Positions 1 to 11,710 of a DNA stretch of 64,000 nucleotides are shown here, piece by piece. The notes under the pieces were generated by a model that made no database searches, had not been told where the DNA came from, and saw only the letters and a program-made list of their open reading frames with translations. Position 1 is the first letter of the stretch. Every line of letters begins with the position of its first letter. Position numbers and translations under genes: made by a program. The stretch is from Demequina rhizosphaerae (GTDB lineage: Bacteria; Actinomycetota; Actinomycetes; Actinomycetales; Demequinaceae): positions 124,001 through 188,000 of the forward strand of contig NZ_BBMC01000003.1 in assembly GCF_000971255.1 (NCBI RefSeq), given 5' to 3'.

Positions 1-258
1 CTAGCGGAGACGGACGGTGAGGGCCATGCCCGCGCCGTCCGTCTTCTTTTCCCCCACGAACTCGTTCCCCGTCATGCGCGCCCACGCGGGCACGTCGACG
101 CGCGCCGCGACGTCCGTCGCGATGACCGTGACCTCGGTGCCGGCGGCGAGGCCGCGCGCCGCCTTCGCGAGCTCGATGATCGGCAGCGGGCACAGCATGC
201 CCGTCGCGTCGACGGTGACGTGACCGCCGCTGCCTGCCGCCGCATCGTCCCCGGTCAT
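1..258 (-). CDS. TusA-family sulfurtransferase-like protein
   Basis: An 85-residue protein of the size of TusA/SirA proteins, which pass sulfur as a cysteine persulfide. The family motif GMLCPLPII is present with the acceptor cysteine at about residue 23, followed by the usual alpha/beta sandwich pattern ending in TVRLR. The ATG (256-258) follows the stop of the upstream cysteine-desulfurase-like gene after one base (TGA-C-ATG), so the two are translationally coupled. In related actinobacteria the two activities are, from memory, sometimes one fused protein. Inference: it receives sulfur from the neighbour, if the neighbour is active. The stop codon occupies the first three bases of the window, so the gene is complete. 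Confidence 0.88.
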   Translation of the reverse strand: MTGDDAAAGSGGHVTVDATGMLCPLPIIELAKAARGLAAGTEVTVIATDVAARVDVPAWARMTGNEFVGEKKTDGAGMALTVRLR

Positions 259-259
259 G

Positions 260-1393
260 TCAGGCGATCTCCGGGGCGCCCGCCTCGTCCCGCAGGTCCG
301 CGATGACGCGGGGGAGGAGGTCGAGGAGGCGGTCGATGTCGGCGTCGGTGACGCCCGGGTGGAGGCCGAGCCGCACGTTGCCGTGGCTGAGCGCGCCGAC
401 CGCCGCGAGCACGCGGCTGGGCTCGAGGGTGCTGGTGGTGCAGGCCGAGCCGGAGCCGACCGCGACGCCCTCGCGGTCGAGCCGCGACAGCAGCGCCTCG
501 CCGTCGACGTAGAGGCACGAGAAGGTGAGCACGTGGGGGAGGCGCTCGTCGGGATCGCCCACGACGTCGACCCCGGGCCACCCGGCGGCGGCATCACGCA
601 CGCGGGCGATCATCCGGTGGAGGCGCAGCGAGGTCTCGTCGAGCACCTCGCGGCGCTCCTGGAGCGCGACGGCCGCGGCGAGCACCGCGGGGACGAGGAC
701 GCCGCCGGGCGCCCAGTCGTCGCCCTCGGGCCACGCGGGCAGCCAGCGGGTGTGCGGCCGCAGCGCGACGATGCCGAGGCCGGCCGGGCCGCCCCAGTCC
801 GCGGGGTTCGCGACGAGCGCGTCCCAGTGCTGCGGCGCGGGGCCGTGGCCGATGCTCGCGGTGGCGTCGACCAGGAGGGGCACGCGCGCGGCCGTGGTCG
901 CCTCCGCGACGCGGTCGAGGCGCTGGACGGTGCCGATCTCGTGGTTCGCGTGCTGCACCGCGGCGAGCGCGACGTCGGGCACCGCGAGCTCCGCGGCGAA
1001 CGCGTCGAGGTCGACGTGGCCGCGCGCGTCGACCGGCACCATGGTGAGGTCGCCGGCGGCGACGTGGTGGGCGGCGTGCATCGTCGCGTCGCGCTCGACG
1101 GCGGAGGCGACGATGCGGTCGCGGCCCCGGCGCGCCGCGAAGATGCCCGCGGTGGCGCGCTCGAGCCCCGCGTGCGGGGAGTGGGCGAGGTGCGTGTGCT
1201 CGGGACGGGCGCCGAGCGCCTCCGCGATGGCCTCGCGCGACGCGTCGAGGAGCTGCCTGGCACGACGCGACTCGGTGTGGAGGCGGGCGGGATCCGCCCA
1301 CCCGTCGGCGAGGCCGGCGTGGAACGCCTCGAGCGTCCTGTTCGTCATAGGGGCGGAACCACTGGCGTCCAGGAACATGCGCGCGACCTGCAT
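260..1393 (-). CDS. Cysteine desulfurase-like (class V aminotransferase fold) protein lacking the PLP lysine
   Basis: A 377-residue NifS/IscS-type protein. The catalytic cysteine loop is intact (GSGSACTTSTLEPS, Cys about 318) and so is the ANHEIGTVQ segment equivalent to NNEIG. After VDATASIG (175-182), however, the SAHK-x-x-GPKG segment reads NPADWGGPAG: an aspartate (about 199) replaces the Schiff-base lysine and an alanine replaces the preceding histidine. The PLP-stacking histidine region is also changed. Normal PLP-dependent desulfurase chemistry is therefore doubtful. The ATG at 1393 was chosen because the family homology begins at MFLDASG; 1378 is an alternative. It is coupled to the TusA-like gene downstream and divergent from ctaC. 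Confidence 0.82.
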   Translation of the reverse strand: MQVARMFLDASGSAPMTNRTLEAFHAGLADGWADPARLHTESRRARQLLDASREAIAEALGARPEHTHLAHSPHAGLERATAGIFAARRGRDRIVASAVERDATMHAAHHVAAGDLTMVPVDARGHVDLDAFAAELAVPDVALAAVQHANHEIGTVQRLDRVAEATTAARVPLLVDATASIGHGPAPQHWDALVANPADWGGPAGLGIVALRPHTRWLPAWPEGDDWAPGGVLVPAVLAAAVALQERREVLDETSLRLHRMIARVRDAAAGWPGVDVVGDPDERLPHVLTFSCLYVDGEALLSRLDREGVAVGSGSACTTSTLEPSRVLAAVGALSHGNVRLGLHPGVTDADIDRLLDLLPRVIADLRDEAGAPEIA

Positions 1394-1413
1394 GGCATCA
1401 CGGTACAGCGCGC

Positions 1414-1419
1414 TAGACT
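1414..1419 (+). promoter_or_regulatory. -10 element (TAGACT) of leaderless ctaC
   Basis: TAGACT matches the actinobacterial TANNNT -10 consensus. It lies six bases before the GTG of ctaC, so the transcript should begin at or next to the start codon. Confidence 0.6.
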
Positions 1420-1425
1420 GCCCGT

Positions 1426-2301
1426 GTGTCCCACCTTTCACGTCCCCGCGTGCCCGGAAAAGCCCTGGCAGGCATCGCTGTCCTGGGACTGACGTCCCTC
1501 CTGGCAGGATGCGCCAACGGCATCGAGAACGGCGCACTTCCCAGCTCGCCCGAGATCACCAACCAGACCGGTCGGATCATCACCCTCTGGAACGGCTCCT
1601 GGATCGCCGCGCTCGCCGTCGGCGTCCTCACCTGGGGCCTCATCCTCTGGTCCGTCGCGGTCTATCGCAAGCGCAAGGGGGACAACAAGCTCCCCGTCCA
1701 GACGCGTGCGAACATCCCGCTCGAGCTGATGTACACCATCGTCCCGCTCCTCATGGTCGGCGTGCTGTTCAAGTACACGGCCGAGGACGTCGCCGCGATC
1801 AAGGACACGTCCGAGACGCCGGACATCCACATCAACGTCGTGGGCAAGCAGTGGAGCTGGGACTTCAACTACGTCGACGACGACGTCTACGACCCGGGCG
1901 TGCAGGCCGTCCTCACCGGTGAGGAGGGCGTCGAGGAGACGCTGCCCACGCTGTACCTGCCCGTGGGCGAGCGCGTCGAGTTCACGCTCGACTCCCGCGA
2001 CGTCATCCACTCCTTCTGGGTCCCGGCGTTCCTCTACAAGGAGGACGTGGTCCCCGGCAAGACCAACACCTTCCAGGTGATCCCCACCCAGGAGGGCCTG
2101 TACCAGGGCAAGTGCGCCGAGCTCTGCGGCGAGTACCACGCGTCCATGCTCTTCAACGTCGCCGTCGTGTCCCGCGAGGACTACGACGCGCACATGGAGG
2201 AGCTCCGCAACGAGGGCTACAGCGGCCAGATCGGCGTCGACGAGTACAGCCGCGACCAGGTCGTCCAGCTGACCGAGCAGCACGAGGAGTCTGAGTCCTG
2301 A
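1426..2301 (+). CDS. ctaC: Cytochrome c oxidase subunit II
   Basis: A 291-residue CuA-bearing subunit of the aa3 oxidase, which accepts electrons from the cytochrome cc of the bc1 complex. It has a lipoprotein signal with lipobox LLAGC (Cys 29) and two membrane helices at about 52-78 and 97-117. A periplasmic cupredoxin domain follows, with CuA ligands His195 (DVIHSFW) and Cys230, Glu232, Cys234, His238 and Met241 in [12 protein letters not shown]. The GTG start is six bases after TAGACT and has no Shine-Dalgarno sequence, which suggests a leaderless mRNA. The stop overlaps the ctaD ATG by one base (TGATG). Confidence 0.97.
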   Translation: MSHLSRPRVPGKALAGIAVLGLTSLLAGCANGIENGALPSSPEITNQTGRIITLWNGSWIAALAVGVLTWGLILWSVAVYRKRKGDNKLPVQTRANIPLELMYTIVPLLMVGVLFKYTAEDVAAIKDTSETPDIHINVVGKQWSWDFNYVDDDVYDPGVQAVLTGEEGVEETLPTLYLPVGERVEFTLDSRDVIHSFWVPAFLYKEDVVPGKTNTFQVIPTQEGLYQGKCAELCGEYHASMLFNVAVVSREDYDAHMEELRNEGYSGQIGVDEYSRDQVVQLTEQHEESES

Positions 2302-4016
2302 TGGCCACCGTCCCCTTCGAGGCCACCGGCGAGGACCGCCGGACCGCCGTCATCCCCGCGGCCCCCACCCGCCGCGGCTCCATCGTGGTGAAGTGGCTGA
2401 CGTCCACCGACCACAAGACGATCGGGTACATGTACCTGATCACGTCGTTCTTCTTCTTCATCGTGGGCGGCCTGCTCGCGCTGCTGATCCGCGCCGAGCT
2501 GTTCGAGCCCGGCATGCAGGTCGTGCAGTCGGCGGAGCAGTACAACCAGCTGTTCACGATGCACGGCACGATCATGCTGCTGCTGTTCGCGACCCCGCTG
2601 TTCGCGGGTTTCGCGAACTTCATCATGCCGCTCCAGATCGGCGCTCCCGACGTGGCGTTCCCGCGCCTCAACATGCTCGCGTACTGGCTGTACGCCTTCG
2701 GCGGCGTCATCGCCATGGCGGGCTTCTTCACCCCGCAGGGCGCGGCCTCGTTCGGCTGGTTCGCGTACGCGCCGCTGTCGAACTCGATCTACTCGCCCGG
2801 CGTCGGCGGCGACCTGTGGGTCTTCGGCCTCGCGCTCGGCGGCTTCGGCACCATCCTCGGCTCGGTGAACTTCATCACCACCATCGTCACGATGCGCGCG
2901 CCGGGCATGACTATGTTCCGCATGCCGATCTTCACCTGGAACATCCTGGTGACGTCGATGCTCGTGCTGCTGGCCTTCCCGCCGCTGGCCTCGGCGCTGT
3001 TCGCGCTCGGCTCGGACCGCGTGCTCCACTCGCAGGTCTTCAACCCGGACAACGGTGGCGCCATCCTGTGGCAGCACCTGTTCTGGTTCTTCGGCCATCC
3101 CGAGGTGTACATCATCGCGCTGCCGTTCTTCGGCATCGTCTCCGAGATCTTCCCGGTGTTCTCGCGCAAACCGCTGTTCGGCTATCACGGCCTCGTCTAC
3201 GCGACCATCGCGATCGCGGCGCTGTCCGTGACCGTGTGGGCGCACCACATGTACGTGACCGGCGCGGTGCTGCTGCCGTTCTTCGCGTTCATGACGATGC
3301 TCATCGCGGTGCCGACCGGTGTGAAGTTCTTCAACTGGATCGGCACGATGTGGCGCGGCAAGCTCACGTTCGAGACGCCGATGCTGTGGTCGATCGGCTT
3401 CCTCGTGACCTTCCTCTTCGGCGGTCTCACGGGCGTCATCCTCAGCTCGCCGGTGCTCGACTTCCCGCTGTCCGACTCCTACTTCGTGGTGGCGCACTTC
3501 CACTACGTCGTGTTCGGCACGGTCGTGTTCGCGATGTTCGCCGGCTTCTACTTCTGGTGGCCCAAGTTCACCGGCAAGATGCTCGACGAGCGCCTCGGCA
3601 AGATCCACTTCTGGCTGCTCTTCATCGGCTTCCACACCACGTTCCTCGTCCAGCACTGGCTGGGCGCGCACGGCATGGCCCGTCGCTACGTCGACTACAT
3701 GCCCGAGGACGGCTTCACCTGGATGAACCAGCTGTCGACCATCGGCGCCGTGGTGCTCGCGCTCTCGACCCTGCCGTTCTTCTGGAACGTGTACATCACG
3801 TCGCGTCGCGCGCCGTTGGTGACGGTCAACGACCCGTGGGGCTTCGGCAACTCGCTCGAGTGGGCGACGTCCTGCCCGCCGCCGCGCCACAACTTCACGT
3901 CCATCCCGCGCATCCGCTCGGAGCGGCCCGCGTTCGACCTGCACCACCCCGGTGCGGCCGCCCGCGACCACTACCAGGCCGAGCGCGACGCCAGCGACCA
4001 CGCGCCCGTCGCGTAA
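2301..4016 (+). CDS. ctaD: Cytochrome c oxidase subunit I
   Basis: A 571-residue heme-copper oxidase core subunit of normal length with about 12 membrane helices. Landmarks are the heme a ligand in FTMHGTIM, the CuB histidine with cross-linked tyrosine in [10 protein letters not shown], the paired CuB histidines in WAHHMYV, and the heme a/a3 ligands in HFHYVVFG. It catalyses the four-electron reduction of O2 with proton pumping. It sits between ctaC and ctaF in one operon, and its start overlaps the ctaC stop. Confidence 0.98.
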   Translation: MATVPFEATGEDRRTAVIPAAPTRRGSIVVKWLTSTDHKTIGYMYLITSFFFFIVGGLLALLIRAELFEPGMQVVQSAEQYNQLFTMHGTIMLLLFATPLFAGFANFIMPLQIGAPDVAFPRLNMLAYWLYAFGGVIAMAGFFTPQGAASFGWFAYAPLSNSIYSPGVGGDLWVFGLALGGFGTILGSVNFITTIVTMRAPGMTMFRMPIFTWNILVTSMLVLLAFPPLASALFALGSDRVLHSQVFNPDNGGAILWQHLFWFFGHPEVYIIALPFFGIVSEIFPVFSRKPLFGYHGLVYATIAIAALSVTVWAHHMYVTGAVLLPFFAFMTMLIAVPTGVKFFNWIGTMWRGKLTFETPMLWSIGFLVTFLFGGLTGVILSSPVLDFPLSDSYFVVAHFHYVVFGTVVFAMFAGFYFWWPKFTGKMLDERLGKIHFWLLFIGFHTTFLVQHWLGAHGMARRYVDYMPEDGFTWMNQLSTIGAVVLALSTLPFFWNVYITSRRAPLVTVNDPWGFGNSLEWATSCPPPRHNFTSIPRIRSERPAFDLHHPGAAARDHYQAERDASDHAPVA

Positions 4017-4028
4017 GGAGAGAGATCG

Positions 4029-4430
4029 ATGCGTACCGAGCGGAACGTCTTCTTCATCCCCGCGGCCTTCTTCTTCGTCGCGGGCACGGCCTACGCCTTC
4101 TTCACCGGCTGGTCGGAGCCCGTCGGCGTCACGGCCGTCTACCTCACCGGCGGCATGTTCATCATGGTGGCCGTCTACTTCCACATGCTGGCCAACCGTC
4201 ACGGCAACCGCGCCGAGGACCGTCTCGACGCGGAGATCTCCGAGGACTCGGGCGAGCAGGGCGTCTTCGCGCCGTGGAGCTGGTGGCCGCTGGTGTGCGG
4301 CCTCGGCGCCGCGCTGGCGTTCGTCGCCCTCGCGGTGGACTGGTGGATCATGGCACCCGCGGCCGTCATCGGCATCATCGGCCTCGTGGGCTGGGTGATG
4401 GAGTACTCCACCGGCCAGCACGCGCACTGA
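4029..4430 (+). CDS. ctaF: Cytochrome c oxidase subunit IV (actinobacterial type)
   Basis: A 133-residue protein with four predicted membrane helices and a short charged central loop (about 62-78). It follows ctaD after 12 bases and has a clear purine-rich ribosome site (AAGGAGAGAG) before the ATG. Its size, position and N-terminus (MRTERNVFFIPAAFF) match CtaF, the small subunit found only in actinobacterial aa3 oxidases. It is the last gene of the ctaCDF operon and a strong hairpin follows. Confidence 0.94.
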   Translation: MRTERNVFFIPAAFFFVAGTAYAFFTGWSEPVGVTAVYLTGGMFIMVAVYFHMLANRHGNRAEDRLDAEISEDSGEQGVFAPWSWWPLVCGLGAALAFVALAVDWWIMAPAAVIGIIGLVGWVMEYSTGQHAH

Positions 4431-4440
4431 CCAGCTGAGC

Positions 4441-4484
4441 AGCAGAAGCGGCCCGTCCCTCCGGGGGCGGGCCGCTTCTGCTTT
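4441..4484 (+). terminator. Rho-independent terminator of ctaCDF
   Basis: A perfect 15-bp stem (4441-4455 with 4468-4482) with a 12-base loop is followed by TTT. It starts 11 bases after the ctaF stop. Confidence 0.9.
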
Positions 4485-4831
4485 CGCCGTCCGGCCCCCC
4501 AGCCCGCCGCCGGCCCTCACCAGCCCCCCGCCGGCCCCACCAGCACGGCCCCACCCCGGCCCCACCAGCACGGGAGACGGATCGATCGCCGATCGCGCCG
4601 CCTGAGGTGCCGGAACCAGCACGGATGAAGGAGCGTTGCTCCAGCGATCCGACATCGCAACCGCGTCGATCGTGACCGCGAGACGGCCTCGCTGCTGCCA
4701 CGGTCCGGGCTCAGCGGCCCGGCGCCGAGACCTGGCCCAGGCCGATGTCCCCGACCCATCCGAGGCCGGTCTCGTCCTCCGCGACGGGACGATGCCCGAA
4801 CCCGTGGGCTCCCGGCCCCCACCATCGACGC
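4485..4831. other. Gene-free stretch with C-rich direct repeats
   Basis: No supported gene is seen. At 4509-4573 there are three imperfect copies of CCGGCCCCACCAGCACGG spaced about 22-25 bases apart. A small perfect hairpin (GGAGC-GTT-GCTCC) sits near 4629-4641. The stretch separates ctaF from the DUF559-type gene and presumably contains its promoter, but no convincing -10/-35 pair is visible. Confidence 0.5.
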
Positions 4832-5680
4832 ATGGAACCGGTGACGCTGGTGGAGAAAGGCGGCGGGACGATGCGGCGTGCGGCCGTGCTCGCGGCAGGA
4901 ACGACCCGCTGGGCTCTCGATGGCGCCCTCAGTGACGGCCTTCTCATCGCGCCGGTGCCCGGGGTGATCGCGCTGCCGACCCTGTCGGAGGCACGGCTGG
5001 AGGCCGCCCGGCTCCGGTCGCGTCTCACCTGCGTCTCGGCCATCGCCGAGGCGGGGCTGCCGGTGATGCCGCGCACACGGGTCGTCCACGTCGCGGTTCA
5101 GCCCCGCGGGCGCACGCCGAGGCGGGTAGCAACCCACCGGTTCCACTTCGCGAAGGGATGCGGCAGCTCGCTCGCGCCCATGCCCGTGCCGACCGCGCTC
5201 GATCACGCCGGCAGGTGCGTCGGCCCTCGTGCGCACCTGGTGATGCTCGACGCAGCGTTGCGTCGAGGGCTGGTGAGAGGCGCCGACCTCGACGGGTGGA
5301 TCGCGACGCCGAGAGCGCGCCGGAGCTGGCTCCTTGCTCGGGCCGATGCGCGCGCGGAGTCCGCTCAGGAGACGCTGGCCCGCATCGACCTCGTCGAGGC
5401 GGGACTCCGCGTGGTCCCGCAGGTGTACGTCGACGGCGTGGGCAGGGTCGATCTGGTCGTCGAGGGAAGGCTGGCCCTCGAGATCGACGGGCGCAGCTCG
5501 CACGACGATGATGACGCGTTCACACGCGACCGGAGACGCGACCGGGGGGTCCTGAAGCGCGGCGTCCTCGCGGCGCGGTTCACGGCGGCCGAGGTCGAGG
5601 CCGCGAGACCCGGCGAGATCGCAGCGGCGGTGCGGCGCATCCTCGCCGCGCACCGGCGAGCGGGGCGACCGATCGGTTGA
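4832..5680 (+). CDS. DUF559/Vsr-like endonuclease-domain protein with AbiEi-like N-terminus
   Basis: A 282-residue protein. Residues about 5-55 resemble the winged-helix start of AbiEi-type proteins (GG...LLAAG...LDGAL...PGVIALP). Residues about 195-270 carry a restriction-endonuclease-like core: VDLVVEGRLALEIDG (the D...E.D cluster), then a His/Asp-rich SSHDDDD and FTRDRRRD, and a final hydrophobic strand. Such proteins are common orphans in actinobacteria with unknown function. The ATG at 4832 includes the whole N-terminal domain; 4871 is an alternative with a better ribosome site. The flanks are unusually repetitive and gene-poor, which suggests an accessory gene. Confidence 0.72.
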   Translation: MEPVTLVEKGGGTMRRAAVLAAGTTRWALDGALSDGLLIAPVPGVIALPTLSEARLEAARLRSRLTCVSAIAEAGLPVMPRTRVVHVAVQPRGRTPRRVATHRFHFAKGCGSSLAPMPVPTALDHAGRCVGPRAHLVMLDAALRRGLVRGADLDGWIATPRARRSWLLARADARAESAQETLARIDLVEAGLRVVPQVYVDGVGRVDLVVEGRLALEIDGRSSHDDDDAFTRDRRRDRGVLKRGVLAARFTAAEVEAARPGEIAAAVRRILAAHRRAGRPIG

Positions 5681-6023
5681 CGCGGAGCCGCCGCGTGCGC
5701 GCCTCGGGCGGCTGCTCGCTAGGGCGGGGAGACCCAGTGGTCTGGCGGCGCCGGCGGTGGTGGCGCACCGGGAAGGGGGGCAACGGGGCTGACTGGACAG
5801 CCCGAGCGTCGGATCGATCGACCGCTGGTCCGACGCTCAGGCCGGAACCGGCGTGTGTGCAGGAGCGTCACGCGAACGATCCGACGTGCGTGTCGGCCGT
5901 CCGCTCAGCCGGGCGCTTGGCCGCGCGAGTTGACCGTCCGGTCGGCCACGCGTGTCGGCCGCACTGTCAGCGCCGCGCGGCACAATGGGGACCGTCGCAT
6001 CGTCCCCAGCGTCGGGAGTCCCC
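5681..6023. other. Gene-free stretch with a hairpin upstream of the UvrA-like gene
   Basis: No supported gene is seen. A perfect 10-bp inverted repeat, GAGCGTCGGA/TCCGACGCTC (5804-5813 and 5829-5838), has a 15-base loop and no T-run, so it could be a weak terminator or an operator. Further on, GTCGG-rich segments and CACAAT (5981) precede the gene, and one copy of GCATCGTCC lies at 5997. Confidence 0.5.
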
Positions 6024-8387
<2,364 letters not shown>

Positions 8388-8423
8388 CGCGCCCGCGCGC
8401 CCGCCGGGCGCTCCGGGGCCGCC

Positions 8424-9131
8424 CTAGTCCTTCGTGTCGCGGTCCGCGAAGCCGGCCACGCCGACGAGGCGCGCGATCACCACGGCGACGAACAGCGTGC
8501 CCACCACGGCCTCGAAGGACCACAGCGAGCGCGCCCACGCGGACACCGGCACGATGTCGCCGAACCCGAGCGTCGCGAGCGTCACGTAGCTGCCGTAGAG
8601 CAGCCCCTGCCACGTGAGGGTCCCGGACGTCACGTTGGGATCCAAGAAGCTGCCGGGCTGCGCGAGCTCCATGAGCCCCGAGGCGACGCCGAAGACGCCG
8701 CCGAGGAGCAGGTACGCGCACACGGCGAGCAGCAGCATGTCCACGGTCCGGGTGCCCTGGGACGGCCGCACGAGCGACTCCGCGAGCGTCACCACCAGCG
8801 TGAGCTGCAGCAGCCCGACGCCGATGAGCATTGCGGCCGTGGCGTTCGCGTCGTCCTGACGGAAGGCGAACCACGTGGCGCCGCCGATGAGCGCGACGGA
8901 GGCGACGAGAAGGGGCCACCCGCGGCGGCGGTCCGAGTTGGCCCGCCGCACGCTGTAGACCACCACGCCGGCGTAGACGAGCAGGTACGCGACGGTCCAG
9001 GCCGGGCCCGAGTAGGTGACCGGGTAGCCGAACTGGAGCACCACGAGCGTGCCGAGCAGCATCCACAGCATCGGCCGGTGGCGCGCGGCCGGGGCCGGCT
9101 GCGGGGCGGGGGAGGTGCCCTCGGTGGACAT
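8424..9131 (-). CDS. Potassium-channel-like membrane protein (Ion_trans_2)
   Basis: 235 residues with about six membrane helices; the last two flank a pore loop, TLATLGFGDIVP, that matches the K+ selectivity filter (T-x-G-F-G-D). An upstream segment without charged S4-type repeats argues against voltage gating. No RCK/TrkA domain is fused, but two RCK proteins are encoded elsewhere in the window at 56255-57603. It ends 37 bases from the convergent UvrA-like gene. Confidence 0.8.
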   Translation of the reverse strand: MSTEGTSPAPQPAPAARHRPMLWMLLGTLVVLQFGYPVTYSGPAWTVAYLLVYAGVVVYSVRRANSDRRRGWPLLVASVALIGGATWFAFRQDDANATAAMLIGVGLLQLTLVVTLAESLVRPSQGTRTVDMLLLAVCAYLLLGGVFGVASGLMELAQPGSFLDPNVTSGTLTWQGLLYGSYVTLATLGFGDIVPVSAWARSLWSFEAVVGTLFVAVVIARLVGVAGFADRDTKD

Positions 9132-9184
9132 GCGCCCACCGTATCGTCACCCCTGGTCCCGGCGCAGGAGGGCGGGGACGCGAC

Positions 9185-9216
9185 AGGGGCGGCCTCCCCG
9201 GAGGGAGACCGCCCCT
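9185..9216 (-). terminator. Terminator-like hairpin after sodA
   Basis: An 8-bp stem, AGGGGCGG/CCGCCCCT, with further partial pairing inside the 16-base loop lies 21 bases beyond the sodA stop. There is no clear T-run. Confidence 0.55.
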
Positions 9217-9236
9217 GAGGACGATGCGCGAGGGCC

Positions 9237-9857
9237 CTACGCGACGATGAGGCCCTGGGTCGCGGTCGCGGTGATGAAGCGACGCTGCACGTTGCCCCAG
9301 TCGACGACGTTCCACCAGGCGTTGACGTAGTCCGCCTTGACGTTCTTGTACTGGAGGTAGAACGCGTGCTCCCACATGTCGAGCATGAGCAGCGGGATGA
9401 GGCCGACGGGCACGTTGCCCTGCTGGTCGTAGAGCTGGACGATGATGAGCTTCTTGCCGACGGTGTCCCACGCGAGGATCGACCAGCCGGAGCCCATGAT
9501 CGTCATGGCGTTGTTGGTGAAGTGCGCGCGGAAGCCGTCGAACGAGCCGAAGTGCTCGTCGATCGCGGCCGCGAGCTCGCCGTCGGGCTTGTCGCCGCCG
9601 TCGGGCGACATGTTGGTCCAGAACACCGAGTGGTTGGTGTGACCGCCGAGGTTGAAGGCCAGGGCCTTCTCGAGGCCGGCGATGGCGCCGAAGTCGCCGC
9701 TCTCGCGGGCGCCGGCCATCTTCTCGAGGGCGGTGTTCGCGCCGGCCACGTACGCGGCGTGGTGCTTGCTGTGGTGCAGCTCCATGATCTCGCCCGCGAT
9801 GTGCGGGTCGAGGGCGCCGTAGTCGTACGAGAGGTCCGGCAGCGTGTAGTCGGCCAT
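9237..9857 (-). CDS. sodA: Superoxide dismutase, Mn/Fe family (Mn-type residues)
   Basis: 206 residues, the normal length for the family. Metal ligands are His in MELHHSKHH, His in [10 protein letters not shown], and Asp plus His in [12 protein letters not shown]. The position occupied by His in the mycobacterial iron enzyme (YDHQTN) is Gln here (YDQQGN), the residue expected of a manganese enzyme. It removes superoxide and sits next to the respiratory genes. A strong GGAGGA ribosome site precedes the ATG. The transcript has GCATCGTCC nine bases after the stop, then a hairpin. Confidence 0.97.
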   Translation of the reverse strand: MADYTLPDLSYDYGALDPHIAGEIMELHHSKHHAAYVAGANTALEKMAGARESGDFGAIAGLEKALAFNLGGHTNHSVFWTNMSPDGGDKPDGELAAAIDEHFGSFDGFRAHFTNNAMTIMGSGWSILAWDTVGKKLIIVQLYDQQGNVPVGLIPLLMLDMWEHAFYLQYKNVKADYVNAWWNVVDWGNVQRRFITATATQGLIVA

Positions 9858-10037
9858 TCTTCCTCCAAGGTCGGGCCGCGGCACCGATGCGTCGCGGCCG
9901 GGTTTCCGGGAACGCTCCGAGCCTAGCGATCGCCGCCGGTCGGAGCGAGGTGGGACACCCCTGACAACCGGGAGGGCTGCCAGGTAATTCCGGCACCGTG
10001 CGACCGGCACCCGGCGCATCGTCCCCGGGAACGCCGA

Positions 10038-10067
10038 AGGGGCGCCGGGCCGATGCCCGACGCCCCT
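10038..10067 (-). terminator. Terminator hairpin of the ctaE-qcrCAB operon
   Basis: A 12-bp stem with one mismatch (10038-10050 with 10055-10067) and a four-base loop CGAT, 14 bases beyond the qcrB stop. It is bracketed by GCATCGTCC (10016) and GGACGATGC (10071). Confidence 0.7.
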
Positions 10068-10081
10068 CCTGGACGATGCTG

Positions 10082-11710
10082 CTAGTGGTGGCCGTGCTCG
10101 TGCTGGGCCTCCGCGAGCTCCTCCGCCGTGACGGGGGAGATGCGCTTCTCGAAGTAGATCCGCGACAGCCACTGCTTGAAGCGGTCCCACCGGTAGCCCT
10201 TGCGGCGGACGCCGCGGTCGTTGAACTCCGGCTCGATCTCGAGCGGCGCGATGTCGTCGTGCTGGATGAGCACCCAGCGCTCCTCGTCGGTGAGCGGCTC
10301 GTGGACCTCGACGTACTCGCCGTGCTCGTGACGGACGATGCGGCCGGTCTCCTTGCCGTGCAGCACCAGCTCGCGGTCCTTGCGCTGGAGGCCGAAGCAG
10401 ATGCGACGGGTGATCCAGAACGCGAGAGCCGGCAGGACGAAGATGCCGATCCGGAAGAAGTAGGTGAGGTCGTTGAGCGACAGGTGGAAGAGGTTCGCGA
10501 TGATGTCGTTCGAGCCCTCCATCACCAGCACCACGTAGAACGTGATGAGGGCGACGCCGATGCCGGTGCGGACCGGGGCGTTGCGCGGACGGTCGAGCAC
10601 GTGCTTCTCGCCGCGGTCGCCCGTGGCCCACGCCTCGATCCACGGGTACAGCGCGAGGAAGCCGAAGAACAGGCCGGGCAGGATCAGCGCCGGGACCAGG
10701 AGGTTCCACGAGAGCGTGTAGCCCCAGATCTCCCACTCCATGGGGATGACGTCGAACAGCCAGCCCGGCATGAGGCGCAGCGCGCCGTCGACGAACAGGA
10801 TGTACCAGTCGGGCTGGGTGCCCGCGGACACCGGCGACGGGTCGTACGGGCCGTAGTTCCACACCGGGTTGATGGTGAAGATGGCCGCGACGAGGGCGAC
10901 GATGCCGAAGACGACGAAGAAGAAGCCGCCGGCCTTCGCGGTGTACACGGGGAAGAGGGGCAGGCCCACGACGTTCTTGTGGGTGCGGCCGCCGCCCGGG
11001 TACTGGGTGTGCTTGTGCAGGAACACCAGGAACAGGTGCAGCGCGATCAGCACGAGGATCAGGCCGGGCACCAGCAGGATGTGCATGGTGAAGAGGCGGG
11101 GGATGAGGATCTCACCGGGGAACTCGCCGCCGAAGATCCAGTACGAGATGTACTCGCCGACGATCGGGATCGAGCGGGTCACGCCCTCGATGATGCGCAG
11201 GCCGTTGCCGGAGAGCACGTCGTCGGGGAGCGAGTAGCCCGAGAAGCCCGCCGCGAGCGACAGGATCATCAGGGTGAAGCCGACGAGCCAGTTGAGCTCG
11301 CGCGGCTTGCGGAACGCGCCGGTGAAGAACACGCGTGCCATGTGGGTGACGATCGCCGCCGTGAACAGCAGCGCGGCCCAGTGGTGGATCTGGCGCATGA
11401 GGAGGCCGCCGGGGACCTCGAAGGACATGTGCAGCGTCGAGGCGAAGGCCTCCGACATCTCCACGCCCTGCATCGTCGCGAGCGGGCCGTCGTACTCGAC
11501 GATGGTCATCGACGGCACGAAGAAGGCCGTGAGGAACACGCCCGAGAGCAGCAGCACGACGAACGAGTACAGCGCGATCTCGCCGAGCATGAACGACCAG
11601 TGGTCCGGGAACAGCTTGCGCGCGAAGAACTTGACGAACCCGCCGATCGAGGTGCGCTCGTCGATGTAGTTCGCGGTGCCGGCGGCGGCGGAGTCGAGAC
11701 GTGCGCCCAT
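10082..11710 (-). CDS. qcrB: Ubiquinol/menaquinol-cytochrome c reductase cytochrome b subunit
   Basis: 542 residues. This is the actinobacterial long form of cytochrome b, which carries the b hemes and quinone sites of the bc1 complex. Histidine-rich helices bear the heme ligands ([27 protein letters not shown]), and the quinone-site motif is PGILIP-like ([10 protein letters not shown]). A cytoplasmic C-terminal extension of about 130 residues ends in EHGHH. The ATG overlaps the qcrA stop by one base. It is the last gene of ctaE-qcrC-qcrA-qcrB. Confidence 0.97.
   Translation of the reverse strand: MGARLDSAAAGTANYIDERTSIGGFVKFFARKLFPDHWSFMLGEIALYSFVVLLLSGVFLTAFFVPSMTIVEYDGPLATMQGVEMSEAFASTLHMSFEVPGGLLMRQIHHWAALLFTAAIVTHMARVFFTGAFRKPRELNWLVGFTLMILSLAAGFSGYSLPDDVLSGNGLRIIEGVTRSIPIVGEYISYWIFGGEFPGEILIPRLFTMHILLVPGLILVLIALHLFLVFLHKHTQYPGGGRTHKNVVGLPLFPVYTAKAGGFFFVVFGIVALVAAIFTINPVWNYGPYDPSPVSAGTQPDWYILFVDGALRLMPGWLFDVIPMEWEIWGYTLSWNLLVPALILPGLFFGFLALYPWIEAWATGDRGEKHVLDRPRNAPVRTGIGVALITFYVVLVMEGSNDIIANLFHLSLNDLTYFFRIGIFVLPALAFWITRRICFGLQRKDRELVLHGKETGRIVRHEHGEYVEVHEPLTDEERWVLIQHDDIAPLEIEPEFNDRGVRRKGYRWDRFKQWLSRIYFEKRISPVTAEELAEAQHEHGHH

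Noticed and set aside
4501-4575. C-rich stretch as a Pro/Ala-rich coding segment
   Set aside because: No frame has a start with a ribosome site and the repeats are not multiples of three.
2217-4655. Long open frame opposite ctaC, ctaD and ctaF
   Set aside because: The sense strand encodes recognised oxidase subunits with all metal ligands; the antisense product is low-complexity His/Arg/Asp-rich.
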